Assembly: GCF_023953965.1 (NCBI RefSeq)
Contig: NZ_JAMLIX010000002.1
Span: 682,001 to 746,000 of the forward strand
Length of the DNA stretch: 64,000 nucleotides
Direction of reading: 5' to 3'
DNA from: Bosea sp. (in: a-proteobacteria)
Lineage (GTDB): Bacteria > Pseudomonadota > Alphaproteobacteria > Rhizobiales > Beijerinckiaceae
The translations under genes and the position numbers were made by a program. The notes beneath the pieces were generated by a model. It ran no database searches and was not told the DNA's origin. It saw only the letters and a list, made by a program, of their open reading frames with translations. Position 1 is the stretch's first letter, and every line of letters begins with the position of its first letter. Shown piece after piece: positions 16,849 to 25,065 of this stretch.

Positions 16849-17586
16849 TCAGTGCGAAGCCTGCGAGACCAGCACCGGCTTGTCCCGGTAGAGTTGCGGG
16901 AAGACGCGCTTCAGGTTCTCGACCTTCGGGATGTCGTTGATCGCGATATAGGGATGTGTCGGATATCGCGTCAGGAAATCCTGATGATAGGCTTCGGCCG
17001 GATAGAAGGCGCGGTCCGGCTCGATCCTGGTCACGATCGCGGCGTCGTAGACGCGGGCCCGGTTGAGCTGGGCGATATAGGCTTTGGCGACGCGGGCCTG
17101 CTCGGCATCGGCCGGAAAGATCGCAGAGCGGTATTGCGGGCCGACATCCGGCCCTTGCCGGTTGAGCTGCGTCGGATCGTGGACGACCGAGAAATAGATC
17201 TGGAGCAGCTTGGCATAGCTGATCTTGCGCGGGTCGTAGGTGACCTTGACGGCTTCGGCGTGGCCGGTCCGGCCGGTGCCGACCTGCTCGTATTCGGCCG
17301 TGCCCTGCTCGCCGCCGGCATAGCCGGAGACGGCGCTGCTTACGCCCTCGACATGCTGGAACACGCCCTGGACGCCCCAGAAGCAGCCGCCGGCGAGGAT
17401 TGCCGTCTTCGCCGCGTCGCCGGCTGCGGCGGGCTCGTCGACCGCGGGGGCGGGAATGATGCGCGCTTCTTCCGCGGCCGCCAGCGGCGACAGCTTCAAG
17501 GCGATCCAGCCGAGCGCGAGGGCGCCGCCGCCCAGCAGGAAACGGCGGCTGAGGTTGCGGCGGGGGCGGGTGTTCCTGACGGACAT
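16849..17586 (-). CDS. msrA: Peptide-methionine (S)-S-oxide reductase with export signal
   Basis: 245 residues from ATG at 17586, with ggag about nine bases upstream. The N-terminus (RRNLSRRFLLGGGALALGWIAL) is a twin-arginine-like signal or anchor, so the enzyme acts outside the cytoplasm. The catalytic motif is GGCFWG with Cys68. The rest follows the family: GYAGG, GHAEAVKVTYDP, FSVVHDPTQLNRQGPDVG and YHQDF. It reduces the S epimer of methionine sulfoxide in damaged periplasmic proteins. Last gene of the msrB-dipZ-msrA set; 16 bases separate it from dipZ. Confidence 0.94.
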   Translation of the reverse strand: MSVRNTRPRRNLSRRFLLGGGALALGWIALKLSPLAAAEEARIIPAPAVDEPAAAGDAAKTAILAGGCFWGVQGVFQHVEGVSSAVSGYAGGEQGTAEYEQVGTGRTGHAEAVKVTYDPRKISYAKLLQIYFSVVHDPTQLNRQGPDVGPQYRSAIFPADAEQARVAKAYIAQLNRARVYDAAIVTRIEPDRAFYPAEAYHQDFLTRYPTHPYIAINDIPKVENLKRVFPQLYRDKPVLVSQASH

Positions 17587-17602
17587 GGCGAAAGCTCCGT
17601 GA

Positions 17603-19420
17603 TCAACCGAAGGTGAAGGCATAGGCCTGGGCGCCGGCATCGAGAAATCGGATCTCGAAGCTGCGGTCCTTGACCGGGCCGCCTTGCCGGATGAGCTGGT
17701 AGAGGCGCTGGCCGGTGACGGTGCCGTTGCCGTCCGCGTCGATGTCGACGCCGTGATCGGGGCCGGGAGCGGCCCCGTCGATGGTGACGCGGAAGCGGAT
17801 CGGCGCGCCCTCCGCGCCCGGACCCAGCACGAGATGCAGGTCGCGGGCATGGAAGCGATAGGCGATGGCGCCGTCGGCCGCGTCGAGCGCGGCATGCTCT
17901 TTCCCGATCGTCCATTGGCCGGAGAGGCCCCATTCGTTGAGGCGCGGCATGCCGGGCTCATAGCGCTGGCTCGCATCCTCGACGGCCCCGCCCGGCGAGA
18001 CGAAGTTCTCGGCCCGCTCATAGCCGAGATAGGTTTCGGGCGAGCGGACATCCGCCTCGTCCGAGGCCATCTCGGCGCCCGATGCGGTGACAGAGACGGT
18101 TCCGGTCGCGACGTCCTTGCGTCCCGCTTCGGCGAGAAGCTGCTGGATCACCTTTTCCGATTGCTCGTAGCCGCCTTCGCCGAAATGGTGATGGCGGATG
18201 CGGCCCTGCGCATCGATGAAGTAATGCGCCGGCCAGTAGCGGTTCGCGAAGGCGCGCCAGATGGCATAGTCGTTGTCGATCGCCAGGGGATAGCCGATCT
18301 TCAGCCCGGCGGCGGCCTGCTTCACATTGTCGATCCGCTTCTCGAAGGCGAATTCCGGCGTATGCACGCCGATGACGACGAGGCCCTGGTCCTTGTACTT
18401 CTCCGCCCAGGCCCGGACGTAAGGGATGGCGCGCAGGCAGTTGATGCAGGAGTAGGTCCAGAAATCGACCAGCACGACCTTGCCCTTGAGCGCCTCACTG
18501 CTCAGCGGCGGAGAGTTCAGCCATGTGACGGCGCCGGCAAGCGAGGGCAGGGCGCCTTCGACCGGCAGTGCGGTATCCGCGCCGGCAGGCTTGGCCGCCA
18601 TCATCGCGGGGTTCGCGCTCATCATGGCGGGGTTGGCGCCGGTCATGGCCGCGCTCCCGCTCATCATCGCGGGTGCCGGCGGCGGCGTTGCGGCGGTGTC
18701 GAAACGGTCGAGCAGGCGTTGTTCGAGCGCGTTCGTGCCGGCCAGCGAGAGTTGCGTCAGGACGCCGGTGTCGAGCCCGAGCGCGATCGCCCCCACGGCG
18801 GCGAGCACCGCGACACCCCCAGTGCGGCGCAGCCATTCGCCGGCGCCGAGCGAGCGCTTCATCAGGGCGAACACCTTCCCGCCGGCCAGCAGCGCCACGG
18901 CGAGCGAGGTCGCCGCGCCCGCCGCATAGGCGAGCAGCAGCAGCGAGGTGCCGATATTGGCGCCCTGGAGAGCCGCCCCGGTCAGGATCAGGCCGAGAAT
19001 CGGCCCGGCGCAGGGCGCCCAGAGCAGCCCGGTCGCGATGCCGAGCAGGAGCGAGGGCAGGATCGCGCCCGCGCCGCCGCCATGCCGCTCGGCTGCTTCG
19101 GTGAGCCGCCCGCCCAGCGCGACGAGCGGCCGTGCGACCCGGTTCGCCAGGGCCGGGAGCAGCAGGGCGAGGCCGAACAGGGCAAGCAGCGCCATCGCGG
19201 CGATCCGGCCGTACTGGTTGGCCTCGACGGCCCAATGGCCGCCGACCGCCGCGAGCGTCGCGACGCCGGCGAAGGCCGCCGCCATGCCGATGAGCATCGG
19301 CAGCGTGCCGCGCAGGAAGGGCTGTCCGGCCCGCGCGAAGACGAAGGGCAGGACCGGCAGGATGCAGGGGCTGACGATGGTCAGCACACCGCCGAGATAG
19401 GCGAGCAGAAGCAGGGTCAT
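17603..19420 (-). CDS. DipZ-like fusion: DsbD/CcdA membrane electron carrier with periplasmic thioredoxin domain
   Basis: 605 residues from ATG at 19420. The N-terminal ~230 residues are a CcdA/DsbD membrane module with redox cysteines Cys19 (VSPCILP) and Cys137 (WAPCAGP). A linker (about 245-285) is rich in Ala, Pro and Met-Met pairs. A TlpA-like thioredoxin domain follows with the active-site CINC pair (Cys325, Cys328). The last ~150 residues form the DipZ C-terminal beta domain. The design carries electrons from cytosolic thioredoxin across the membrane to periplasmic partners. Its position between msrB and msrA, both with export signals, suggests that it recycles these reductases (inference). 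Confidence 0.88.
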   Translation of the reverse strand: MTLLLLAYLGGVLTIVSPCILPVLPFVFARAGQPFLRGTLPMLIGMAAAFAGVATLAAVGGHWAVEANQYGRIAAMALLALFGLALLLPALANRVARPLVALGGRLTEAAERHGGGAGAILPSLLLGIATGLLWAPCAGPILGLILTGAALQGANIGTSLLLLAYAAGAATSLAVALLAGGKVFALMKRSLGAGEWLRRTGGVAVLAAVGAIALGLDTGVLTQLSLAGTNALEQRLLDRFDTAATPPPAPAMMSGSAAMTGANPAMMSANPAMMAAKPAGADTALPVEGALPSLAGAVTWLNSPPLSSEALKGKVVLVDFWTYSCINCLRAIPYVRAWAEKYKDQGLVVIGVHTPEFAFEKRIDNVKQAAAGLKIGYPLAIDNDYAIWRAFANRYWPAHYFIDAQGRIRHHHFGEGGYEQSEKVIQQLLAEAGRKDVATGTVSVTASGAEMASDEADVRSPETYLGYERAENFVSPGGAVEDASQRYEPGMPRLNEWGLSGQWTIGKEHAALDAADGAIAYRFHARDLHLVLGPGAEGAPIRFRVTIDGAAPGPDHGVDIDADGNGTVTGQRLYQLIRQGGPVKDRSFEIRFLDAGAQAYAFTFG

Positions 19421-19431
19421 CGGTCTTTCGT

Positions 19432-19923
19432 TCAGGCGGCCAGCGGCTTGAAGGTCATCGCCAGCCCGTTCATGCAGTAGCGCAGCCCGGTCGGCTTCGG
19501 TCCGTCGTCGAAGACATGGCCGAGATGGCCGCCGCAGCGGCTGCAATGGACGGCGACGCGCACCATGCCGAACGAGGTATCGCGCTCGGTGCCGACCGCG
19601 GTGTCGGCGATCGGCGCCCAGAAGCTCGGCCAGCCGGTGCCGCTCTCGAATTTGGTCGCGGAGGAGAACAGCTCCTGGTCGCAGCCGGCGCAGGCGAAGC
19701 TGCCGCGGCGCTTCTCCCTGTCGAGCGGGCTGGTGAAGGGTGGCTCGGTCGCGCTCTCGCGCAGCACGGCATATTGCTCGGGCGAGAGCCGCTTGCGCCA
19801 CTCGTCGTCGGTGAATTTGACCGCGAAAGCCTCCGCGGCCATGGCCGCGCGCGGATGCCATGCCAAACCGACACCGGCCGCGCCGGCCGCCACTGCTCCC
19901 AGAACAGACCGCCTCGTGATCAT
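19432..19923 (-). CDS. msrB: Peptide-methionine (R)-S-oxide reductase with export signal
   Basis: 163 residues from ATG at 19923, preceded by aaggtgg. The twin-arginine-like signal MITRRSVLGAVAAG and cleavage near AAMAA predict export. Structural zinc ligands are Cys78, Cys81, Cys127 and Cys130. The catalytic cysteine is Cys150 in RYCMNG (usually RYCINS). It reduces the R epimer of methionine sulfoxide, complementing MsrA at the other end of the operon. It is the first gene of the set; its stop lies 11 bases before dipZ. Confidence 0.94.
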   Translation of the reverse strand: MITRRSVLGAVAAGAAGVGLAWHPRAAMAAEAFAVKFTDDEWRKRLSPEQYAVLRESATEPPFTSPLDREKRRGSFACAGCDQELFSSATKFESGTGWPSFWAPIADTAVGTERDTSFGMVRVAVHCSRCGGHLGHVFDDGPKPTGLRYCMNGLAMTFKPLAA

Positions 19924-20137
19924 CGTCGCCACCTTCGAAGGGCCATGCGGCCACCGCGGTCGCATCGAGGGGCTATTCTGATCGCAGTATTCGTCCGGGA
20001 ACAGCGCTGGTCGCGGCGTTTTGATGAGGCGACCCCAGGCTGCAAGCGGGAAAACTCACGAAACCGACAGGACTGTTCGATAGTGCGCCCGGCTCGGCTG
20101 CGCCATACCCTCGCATCGACAATCGAAGCGGGAGGGA

Positions 20138-20590
20138 ATGAGCGTGAGGAAAGCGGATGGAAGCGCCGGCGATGCCGATTACGGGCGGATCGGTGCCGGA
20201 TACAGCCGTTTCCGGCAGCCCGAGCCGGCGATCGCGCGCCTGATCGAGCAGGCGCTGGGCGACGCCCGGACCGTGCTGAATGTCGGTGCCGGCGCGGGCT
20301 CCTACGAGCCGGCGGGCAGGCAGGTCACGCCGGTGGAGCCTTCCGCCGCCATGCGCGCTGAGCGCCCGGCCGATCTTCCGGTCGCCGTCGACGCTGCGGC
20401 CGAAGAGCTCCCTTTTGCCGACCGAAGCTTCGATGCGGCCATGGCAAGCTTCACGATCCATCAATGGCGCGACCTCGAGCGCGGGCTGGGCGAGATGCGG
20501 CGCGTCACGCGCGGGCCGGTCGTGATCCTGTCCTGCGATCCGGAGCGCGTGTCGGAATTCTGGCTGAACGACTACGCTCCCGACGTCCTC
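20138..20590 (+). pseudogene. Class I SAM-dependent methyltransferase, 5' fragment fused to phage sequence
   Basis: ATG at 20138 follows an excellent gggagg site. About 150 residues match a class I methyltransferase: motif I VLNVGAGAGSYEP, the acidic end of strand 2 in VTPVEPSAAM, AAEELPFADRSFDAA and VTRGPVVILSCDPE. The substrate-binding C-terminal part expected after FWLNDYAP is missing. The frame instead runs on, without a stop, into phage-like sequence until 21139. The junction is placed at about 20570-20610 by eye. The SAM fold may still be made, but the complete enzyme is not encoded. Confidence 0.7.
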
Positions 20591-21213
20591 GCCAACGACC
20601 CCGGCGCTCTCAACCGCGTCATGGGACACGGCCTCGGACGCATGGTCTTCCAGTTCCGCAGCTTCGTCATGGGTGCGTGGGCGCGACACCTCATGCACAA
20701 CATCCACATGCGAGACTGGGAGACGGCCACCACCTTCCTCTTGACGGGGCTGGGCGGTGTGCTGACGCACATCGCGTACAGCCACTACCGCTACGCGTCG
20801 GACCCACGCCGGGAGGAGAAGCTGGACAGGGCGCTGTCGTGGCAAGGCCTGCTAGCTGGCGGCTTCCAGCGGACGAGTTGGTCCTCGTTCGTCCCCACGG
20901 CGGCGGACAGCGTTCTAGCGCTCGCCGGCCAAGACCCCGTCTTCGGCTTCCGCATGAGCGGGCAGGCCAGCAACTTCCTAACGGGCAACCCGACCTTCAG
21001 CCTAGTGATGACGTGCAGAAGGCTCTCGGGACCGTGGGCGGGAACCTCCTGTCCAGCGACAACAACCTGTCGCAGCAGGACGTGCGGAACGTCGCCAAGG
21101 CGTTCCCGTGGGGCAACTGGGTGCCGTTCATCCACCTGATGAACACGATGACCCGAGAGCTGCCTGAGTACGATAAGCGACCACGCCGAGAGGCGCCTGA
21201 GAGGGCTTTCTAA
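20591..21213 (+). pseudogene. Prophage remnant: C-terminal part of a podovirus-like internal virion protein, frameshifted
   Basis: From about 20591 the sequence reads GHGLGRMVFQFRSFVM, then a hydrophobic TFLLTGLGGVLTHIAY, LSWQGLLAGGFQRTSW, DPVFGFRMSG and FLTGNPTF. A one-base shift near 20995-21007 moves to the next frame, which gives DDVQKALG, NNLSQQDVR, FPWGNWVPFIHLMN and TRELPEYD before the taa at 21211-21213. The order (GNPT, then a QQD helix, then a PFxN..LN..LPE tail) resembles the C-terminus of the large DNA-ejection proteins of T7-like phages (gp16 type). The identification is by recognition, not alignment. There is no start codon of its own. Confidence 0.55.
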
Positions 21214-21222
21214 GGTGAACCT

Positions 21223-21263
21223 CAGGGGGAGACTTCGGGCAACCGGGGCCTCCCCCTGTTTTT
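21223..21263 (+). terminator. Strong Rho-independent terminator after the phage remnant
   Basis: A perfect 9-bp stem cagggggag (21223-21231) / ctccccctg (21250-21258) is followed at once by TTTTT. It is placed 9 bases after the virion-protein stop, as for a phage late operon. Confidence 0.85.
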
Positions 21264-21322
21264 GCTTCGCCGCGCCCCGGTTCACGCCCGGCCGCGCTGG
21301 CCCACCAGTCGGTTAGCTTTCG

Positions 21323-22036
21323 CTATTCTGCTGAAGGCGGCGCGCAGGCGTCAGCGAATAGCCGCCCGAAGTCCGTCAGTTGAACAGCGGAATTGCGCTT
21401 CACCCCGATTTGGGCATTTCCCCGCATCAAGGGGGCCTGATCGGTCACCGGCCACTCAGCGAGACCGAGCGACGTCAGATGCAGGACATATAGCTGGAAC
21501 TGCTGCGGCAGAGACAGCTCGCTCTCGGGAATGTTGTGCTCAAGTATCTGTCTGTTTTCAAACTTCCGGTTAGCCGCGTCCCAATCCAATTTATCGGTGA
21601 TAAGGATGGTTTTCGTTCGAAGAGATCGAAGTATGAGCGCTTCGTCTGGGCTCAGCTGAGACACTATCTGCACGAAGGCCGGGTGAACGAGACCAACCTT
21701 GTCGCGGTCTACGGCCTTCGTTAGGAGTTCTTCGAACGCGCGCCATAGTTCGGAGCCCTCTTCCAGAAAATGCATCTGAGCCAGAGCCGGGCCAGCGATC
21801 TGTGGTGGAGCCTCGATCCTTCGCTCCTCGGGAACCCGCTCGCCAACCCTCTTCAGCATATTTTCCAGACGGTCCTGAAAATGGGCCGCAATCTGCAACG
21901 GCGCCAACATCAGGCGCGCCGTCTTCACCGTATCCTCGCCGAGGCGGCCTACCTGCTTGGCTGCCGGTGCTAGTGCGTCATCGTATATTTTCTCGCCCGG
22001 TAGCACCTTAGCCAAGCTCTCAAACCAATCGGGCAT
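21323..22036 (-). CDS. Abi-alpha (DUF4393) family protein, candidate anti-phage factor
   Basis: 237 residues from ATG at 22036 with a strong gagaggtg site. The pattern matches Abi-alpha/DUF4393: GEKIYDDALAPAAKQVG, a hydrophobic TARLMLAPLQ helix, VPEERRIEAPPQIAGPALAQ, SELWRAFEELLTKAVD, HPAFVQIVSQLSPDEALIL, and a C-terminal LTDFGRLFADAC winged-helix-like end. The family name comes from an abortive-infection link, but its mechanism is poorly known. It lies alone, convergent with the phage remnant, between the phage terminator and tRNA-Gln. Local GC is lower than in the flanks, consistent with transfer. Function as defence is inferred. Confidence 0.75.
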   Translation of the reverse strand: MPDWFESLAKVLPGEKIYDDALAPAAKQVGRLGEDTVKTARLMLAPLQIAAHFQDRLENMLKRVGERVPEERRIEAPPQIAGPALAQMHFLEEGSELWRAFEELLTKAVDRDKVGLVHPAFVQIVSQLSPDEALILRSLRTKTILITDKLDWDAANRKFENRQILEHNIPESELSLPQQFQLYVLHLTSLGLAEWPVTDQAPLMRGNAQIGVKRNSAVQLTDFGRLFADACAPPSAE

Positions 22037-22168
22037 GCGTCACCTCTCGTGGCTCGACTCAGTCTCGGATGAGAACTCAATCTAACCACACATTCAGCAC
22101 GGCCTCGATCCGTGGGCAGCGGCTGGAGGCTTCGCCCAAGAACGGGGCCACCCATCGGGATACCCAAA

Positions 22169-22188
22169 TGGGCTACCGCTGGGCTACC
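22169..22188. repeat. Tandem 9-bp repeat near tRNA-Gln, possible integrase arm site
   Basis: Two copies of TGGGCTACC (22169-22177 and 22180-22188) are spaced 11 bases start to start, about one helical turn, and lie about 63 bases from the tRNA 3' end. Phage integrases bind such short direct repeats next to tRNA attachment sites. The assignment is tentative; no integrase gene remains. Confidence 0.4.
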
Positions 22189-22250
22189 AGAGAAATTCTT
22201 GATGCTCGTAAGCGCTTGAATTCATTGCACTTTATTGCGCCACCAAAGGG

Positions 22251-22324
22251 TGGCTGGGGGACTAGGATTCGAACCTAGACAACCAGAGTCAGAGTCTGGG
22301 GTCCTACCGTTAGACGATCCCCCA
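22251..22324 (-). tRNA. tRNA-Gln (anticodon CTG), CCA encoded
   Basis: On the minus strand the acceptor TGGGGGA pairs with TCCCCCA, then discriminator G and encoded CCA (22251-22253 on the plus strand). Anticodon stem ccaga/tctgg encloses loop ctctgac with anticodon CTG. T-arm ggttcgaatcc is present. Its 3' end faces the prophage remnant, the usual side for phage integration. Confidence 0.95.
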
Positions 22325-22553
22325 ACGGCAGGGGCGCTTCAAGGGCCGTACCGCGTTGGTGAGCCGGGGTCTAATCAATGCGGTCCGGCTTGGCAAGAGC
22401 CGAATTCAGCGCCGATGCGAAACCCGCCGGGGCTCGCCTGTTTTTCCGCGCGGGGCTAGGCGGTGCGCCCGCCGCATGCCAATCATGGGCCGCCCGACCG
22501 GGGACGCTCGCCTGCTCCCCGCTACCCACGCCTTCGATCCGGTCCGATACGCC

Positions 22554-23906
22554 ATGGCTCCCACCCTTTCCGCCCTTGCCGACGATCTCGCCGCGGGACG
22601 GACGAGCGCGCTTCACCTCGTGCGCGAGGCGCTCGCCAGGATCGACGCCCCGGACGGAGAGGGACGGCGGACCTTCCTCAAGGTCCATCGCGAGGCCGCG
22701 CTCGCCGCCGCCGAGGCGATGGACCGCCTGCGGGCGGCGGGGCTTCAGCCGTCGCCCTTCGCCGGCATCCCGATCTCGGTCAAGGATCTGTTCGACCTCG
22801 CCGGCGAGCCGACGACGGCGGGCTCGACCGTGCTGGCGGATGCGGCCCCGGCCGAGCGCGACGCGCCCGCCATCGCCCGGCTGCGGCGGGCCGGCTTCAT
22901 CGTGATCGGCCGCACCAACATGACCGAGTTCGCCTTCTCCGGCCTCGGGCTCAACCCGCATTACGGCACGCCGGCCGCGCCTTATCAGCGGGCGACGACG
23001 CGCCGGATCCCGGGCGGCTCCTCATCGGGCGCCGCGGTGTCGGTCACTGAGGGCATGGCCTTCGCCGGCATCGGTTCCGACACCGGCGGCTCCTGCCGCA
23101 TCCCGGCCGCCTTCTGCGGGATCGTCGGCTACAAGCCGACGGCCGCGAGCGTGCCGCGCGAGGGCGCTTTCCCCCTGTCGCAGACGCTCGATTCGATCGG
23201 GCCCCTGGCCAACAGCGTGGAATGCTGCCGCATCCTGCACGAGATCATGAGCGGGGCCGCGCTGCCGCAGGCGGGGCCGGCGAACCTGAAGGGCCTGCGC
23301 ATCGCCGTGCCGCAGACGCTCGTGCTGGACGGGCTCGACCGGCATGTGGCGGCAAGCTTCGAGCGGGCGCTGGAGCGGCTCGCCCAGGCCGGCGCGGCCG
23401 TCTCCGAGGAGCCTTTCACGCGCTTCGCCGAGGTCGCGCGCATGAATGCCAAGGGCGGCCTTCCCCCTGCCGAGGCCTACGCCCATCACCGCGAGCTGAT
23501 CGAGGCCAGGGGCGAGGGCTACGATCCACGGGTCAAGGCGCGCATCCTGCGTGGCCGCAACCAGGATTGCGCCGACTACATCCGGCTCGTCCAGGAGCGC
23601 ACGGCCTTCGTCGCGGCGATGCGCGACGAGGTCTCGGCTTTCGACGCGCTGGCGATGCCGACGGTACCGGTGATCGCGCCGACGATCGCGGAATGCGATG
23701 CCGACGACGAGGCTTACACCCGCATCAACCTGCTGGTATTGCGCAATCCGGCCCTCATCAACGTGATGGACGGCTGCGCGATCTCGCTGCCGATGCAGCG
23801 CGCCGGCGAGGCGCCGGCCGGGCTGACCCTGGCCCGGGCCGGCGGCGGCGACGCGGCGCTGTTTGCGATCGCCATGGCGGCTGAGGCGGCGCTCGCCGCC
23901 GGCTGA
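22554..23906 (+). CDS. Amidase, amidase-signature family
   Basis: 450 residues from ATG at 22554; the frame is open further upstream but that part lacks homology-like sequence. The Ser-cisSer-Lys triad is clear: Lys77 in ISVKDLFDLAG, the serine cluster of GGSSSGAAV (156-158) and nucleophile Ser180 in SDTGGSCRIPAAF. The family hydrolyses amides (for example indoleacetamide, aryl or fatty amides) and includes GatA; the length and lack of the GatA C-terminal domain argue against GatA. The physiological substrate is unknown. It is followed 37 bases later by an M20 peptidase gene on the same strand, so a small amide/peptide-degrading operon is likely. Confidence 0.88.
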   Translation: MAPTLSALADDLAAGRTSALHLVREALARIDAPDGEGRRTFLKVHREAALAAAEAMDRLRAAGLQPSPFAGIPISVKDLFDLAGEPTTAGSTVLADAAPAERDAPAIARLRRAGFIVIGRTNMTEFAFSGLGLNPHYGTPAAPYQRATTRRIPGGSSSGAAVSVTEGMAFAGIGSDTGGSCRIPAAFCGIVGYKPTAASVPREGAFPLSQTLDSIGPLANSVECCRILHEIMSGAALPQAGPANLKGLRIAVPQTLVLDGLDRHVAASFERALERLAQAGAAVSEEPFTRFAEVARMNAKGGLPPAEAYAHHRELIEARGEGYDPRVKARILRGRNQDCADYIRLVQERTAFVAAMRDEVSAFDALAMPTVPVIAPTIAECDADDEAYTRINLLVLRNPALINVMDGCAISLPMQRAGEAPAGLTLARAGGGDAALFAIAMAAEAALAAG

Positions 23907-23943
23907 GCCGCGCCCGTTCCATTTGTCTGGAGACTAGTCGACC

Positions 23944-25053
23944 ATGAATCAGAATGATGCCGCCGCGCTTTCCGTCTGGGTTGCGCTCGAGAGCCCGACC
24001 AGCGACCCCGCCGGGGTCAACGGCATGATGGATCTCGTCGAAAAGGAGGTCGCCGGGCTGCCGATCGCGGTCGAGCGCATTCCCGGGCGCGACGGGCTCG
24101 GGGACATGCTCTTGCTGCGCGCCGGGCCCGACAATGGCGAGCCGGCGGTCGCGGTGATGTCGCATCTCGACACGGTGCATCCGCTCGGCACCAGCGCCAA
24201 GGGGCTGCCGGTCCGGATCGAGGGCGACCGGCTCTACGGCCCCGGCGTCTACGACATGAAGGGCGGCGCCTGGCTTGCCCTGCAGGCCTTCAAGCAGGTC
24301 GCGGTCGCGGGCACGGCCGGGCGCCCGATGGTCTTCCTGTTCACGCCGGACGAGGAGATCGGCTCGCCGGTGAGCCGCGGGCTGATCGAGGAGATCGGGC
24401 GCAAGGCCAAGGCGGTGCTCGTCACCGAGCCGGCGCGCGACGGCGGCCGGGTCGTCACCGCGCGCAAGGGCGTCGGCCGTTTCGAGGTCAGGGTGGAAGG
24501 CCGCCCCGCCCATGCCGGCTCGCGCCATGCCGACGGGCGCAACGCCATCCGCGAGGCGGCGCACCAGATCCTCGCCATCGAGGGCATGACCGACTATGCG
24601 CGCGGCATCACCACCAGCGTCGCGCTGGTCGGCGGCGGCACGGCGGCCAACGTCATCCCCCAGCATGCCTGGTTCAGCGTCGATTGCCGCGTCACTACGC
24701 TCGCCGACGGCGCGATGATGGAGAAGCGTATCCTCGGGCTGAAGCCGCACGACCCCGATGTGAGCTTGCGCATCACCGGCCGGATGAACCGCCCGCCCTA
24801 TGAGAAGACGCCGGCGGTGGCCGAGCTGTTCGCGCTGGCGCGCAAGGTCGCGGCGGAGATCGGCTTCGAACTGCAGGACTGCCCGATGACGGGCGGCGGC
24901 TCGGACGGCAATTTCACCGCGGCGCTGGGCACGCCGACGCTCGACGGGCTCGGCATCGACGGCGACGGCGCGCATACCTTGCAGGAATACGGGCTGATCT
25001 CCTCGATCGCGCCGCGCCGGGCGTTGATCAAGGGCCTGCTGGAGGCGCTGTGA
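23944..25053 (+). CDS. M20 family metallopeptidase, glutamate carboxypeptidase-like
   Basis: 369 residues. Zinc-ligand and catalytic motifs are in order: MSHLDTVHP (His ligand and Asp), GPGVYDMKGG (bridging Asp), TPDEEIGSP (catalytic Glu with a Glu ligand) and a C-terminal GGGSDGNF, with a His near the end (GDGAHTLQEY). The lid domain starts near residue 180 with KGVGRFEVRVEGRPAHAGS. The overall pattern is closest to carboxypeptidase G2, which releases C-terminal glutamate from peptides or folates. The true substrate is not proved. It is downstream of the amidase and convergent with accC, with 12 bases between the stops. Confidence 0.9.
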   Translation: MNQNDAAALSVWVALESPTSDPAGVNGMMDLVEKEVAGLPIAVERIPGRDGLGDMLLLRAGPDNGEPAVAVMSHLDTVHPLGTSAKGLPVRIEGDRLYGPGVYDMKGGAWLALQAFKQVAVAGTAGRPMVFLFTPDEEIGSPVSRGLIEEIGRKAKAVLVTEPARDGGRVVTARKGVGRFEVRVEGRPAHAGSRHADGRNAIREAAHQILAIEGMTDYARGITTSVALVGGGTAANVIPQHAWFSVDCRVTTLADGAMMEKRILGLKPHDPDVSLRITGRMNRPPYEKTPAVAELFALARKVAAEIGFELQDCPMTGGGSDGNFTAALGTPTLDGLGIDGDGAHTLQEYGLISSIAPRRALIKGLLEAL

Positions 25054-25065
25054 GGGGCGGCGCGC

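Noticed and set aside
20138..21139. A complete 333-residue methyltransferase
   Set aside because: Only the first ~150 residues fit; the rest resembles a phage virion protein and changes frame.
20560..22250. Intact integrase, transposase or second copy of the tRNA-Gln 3' end (attL)
   Set aside because: None was found by reading both strands of this stretch; the element appears to be a deletion remnant.
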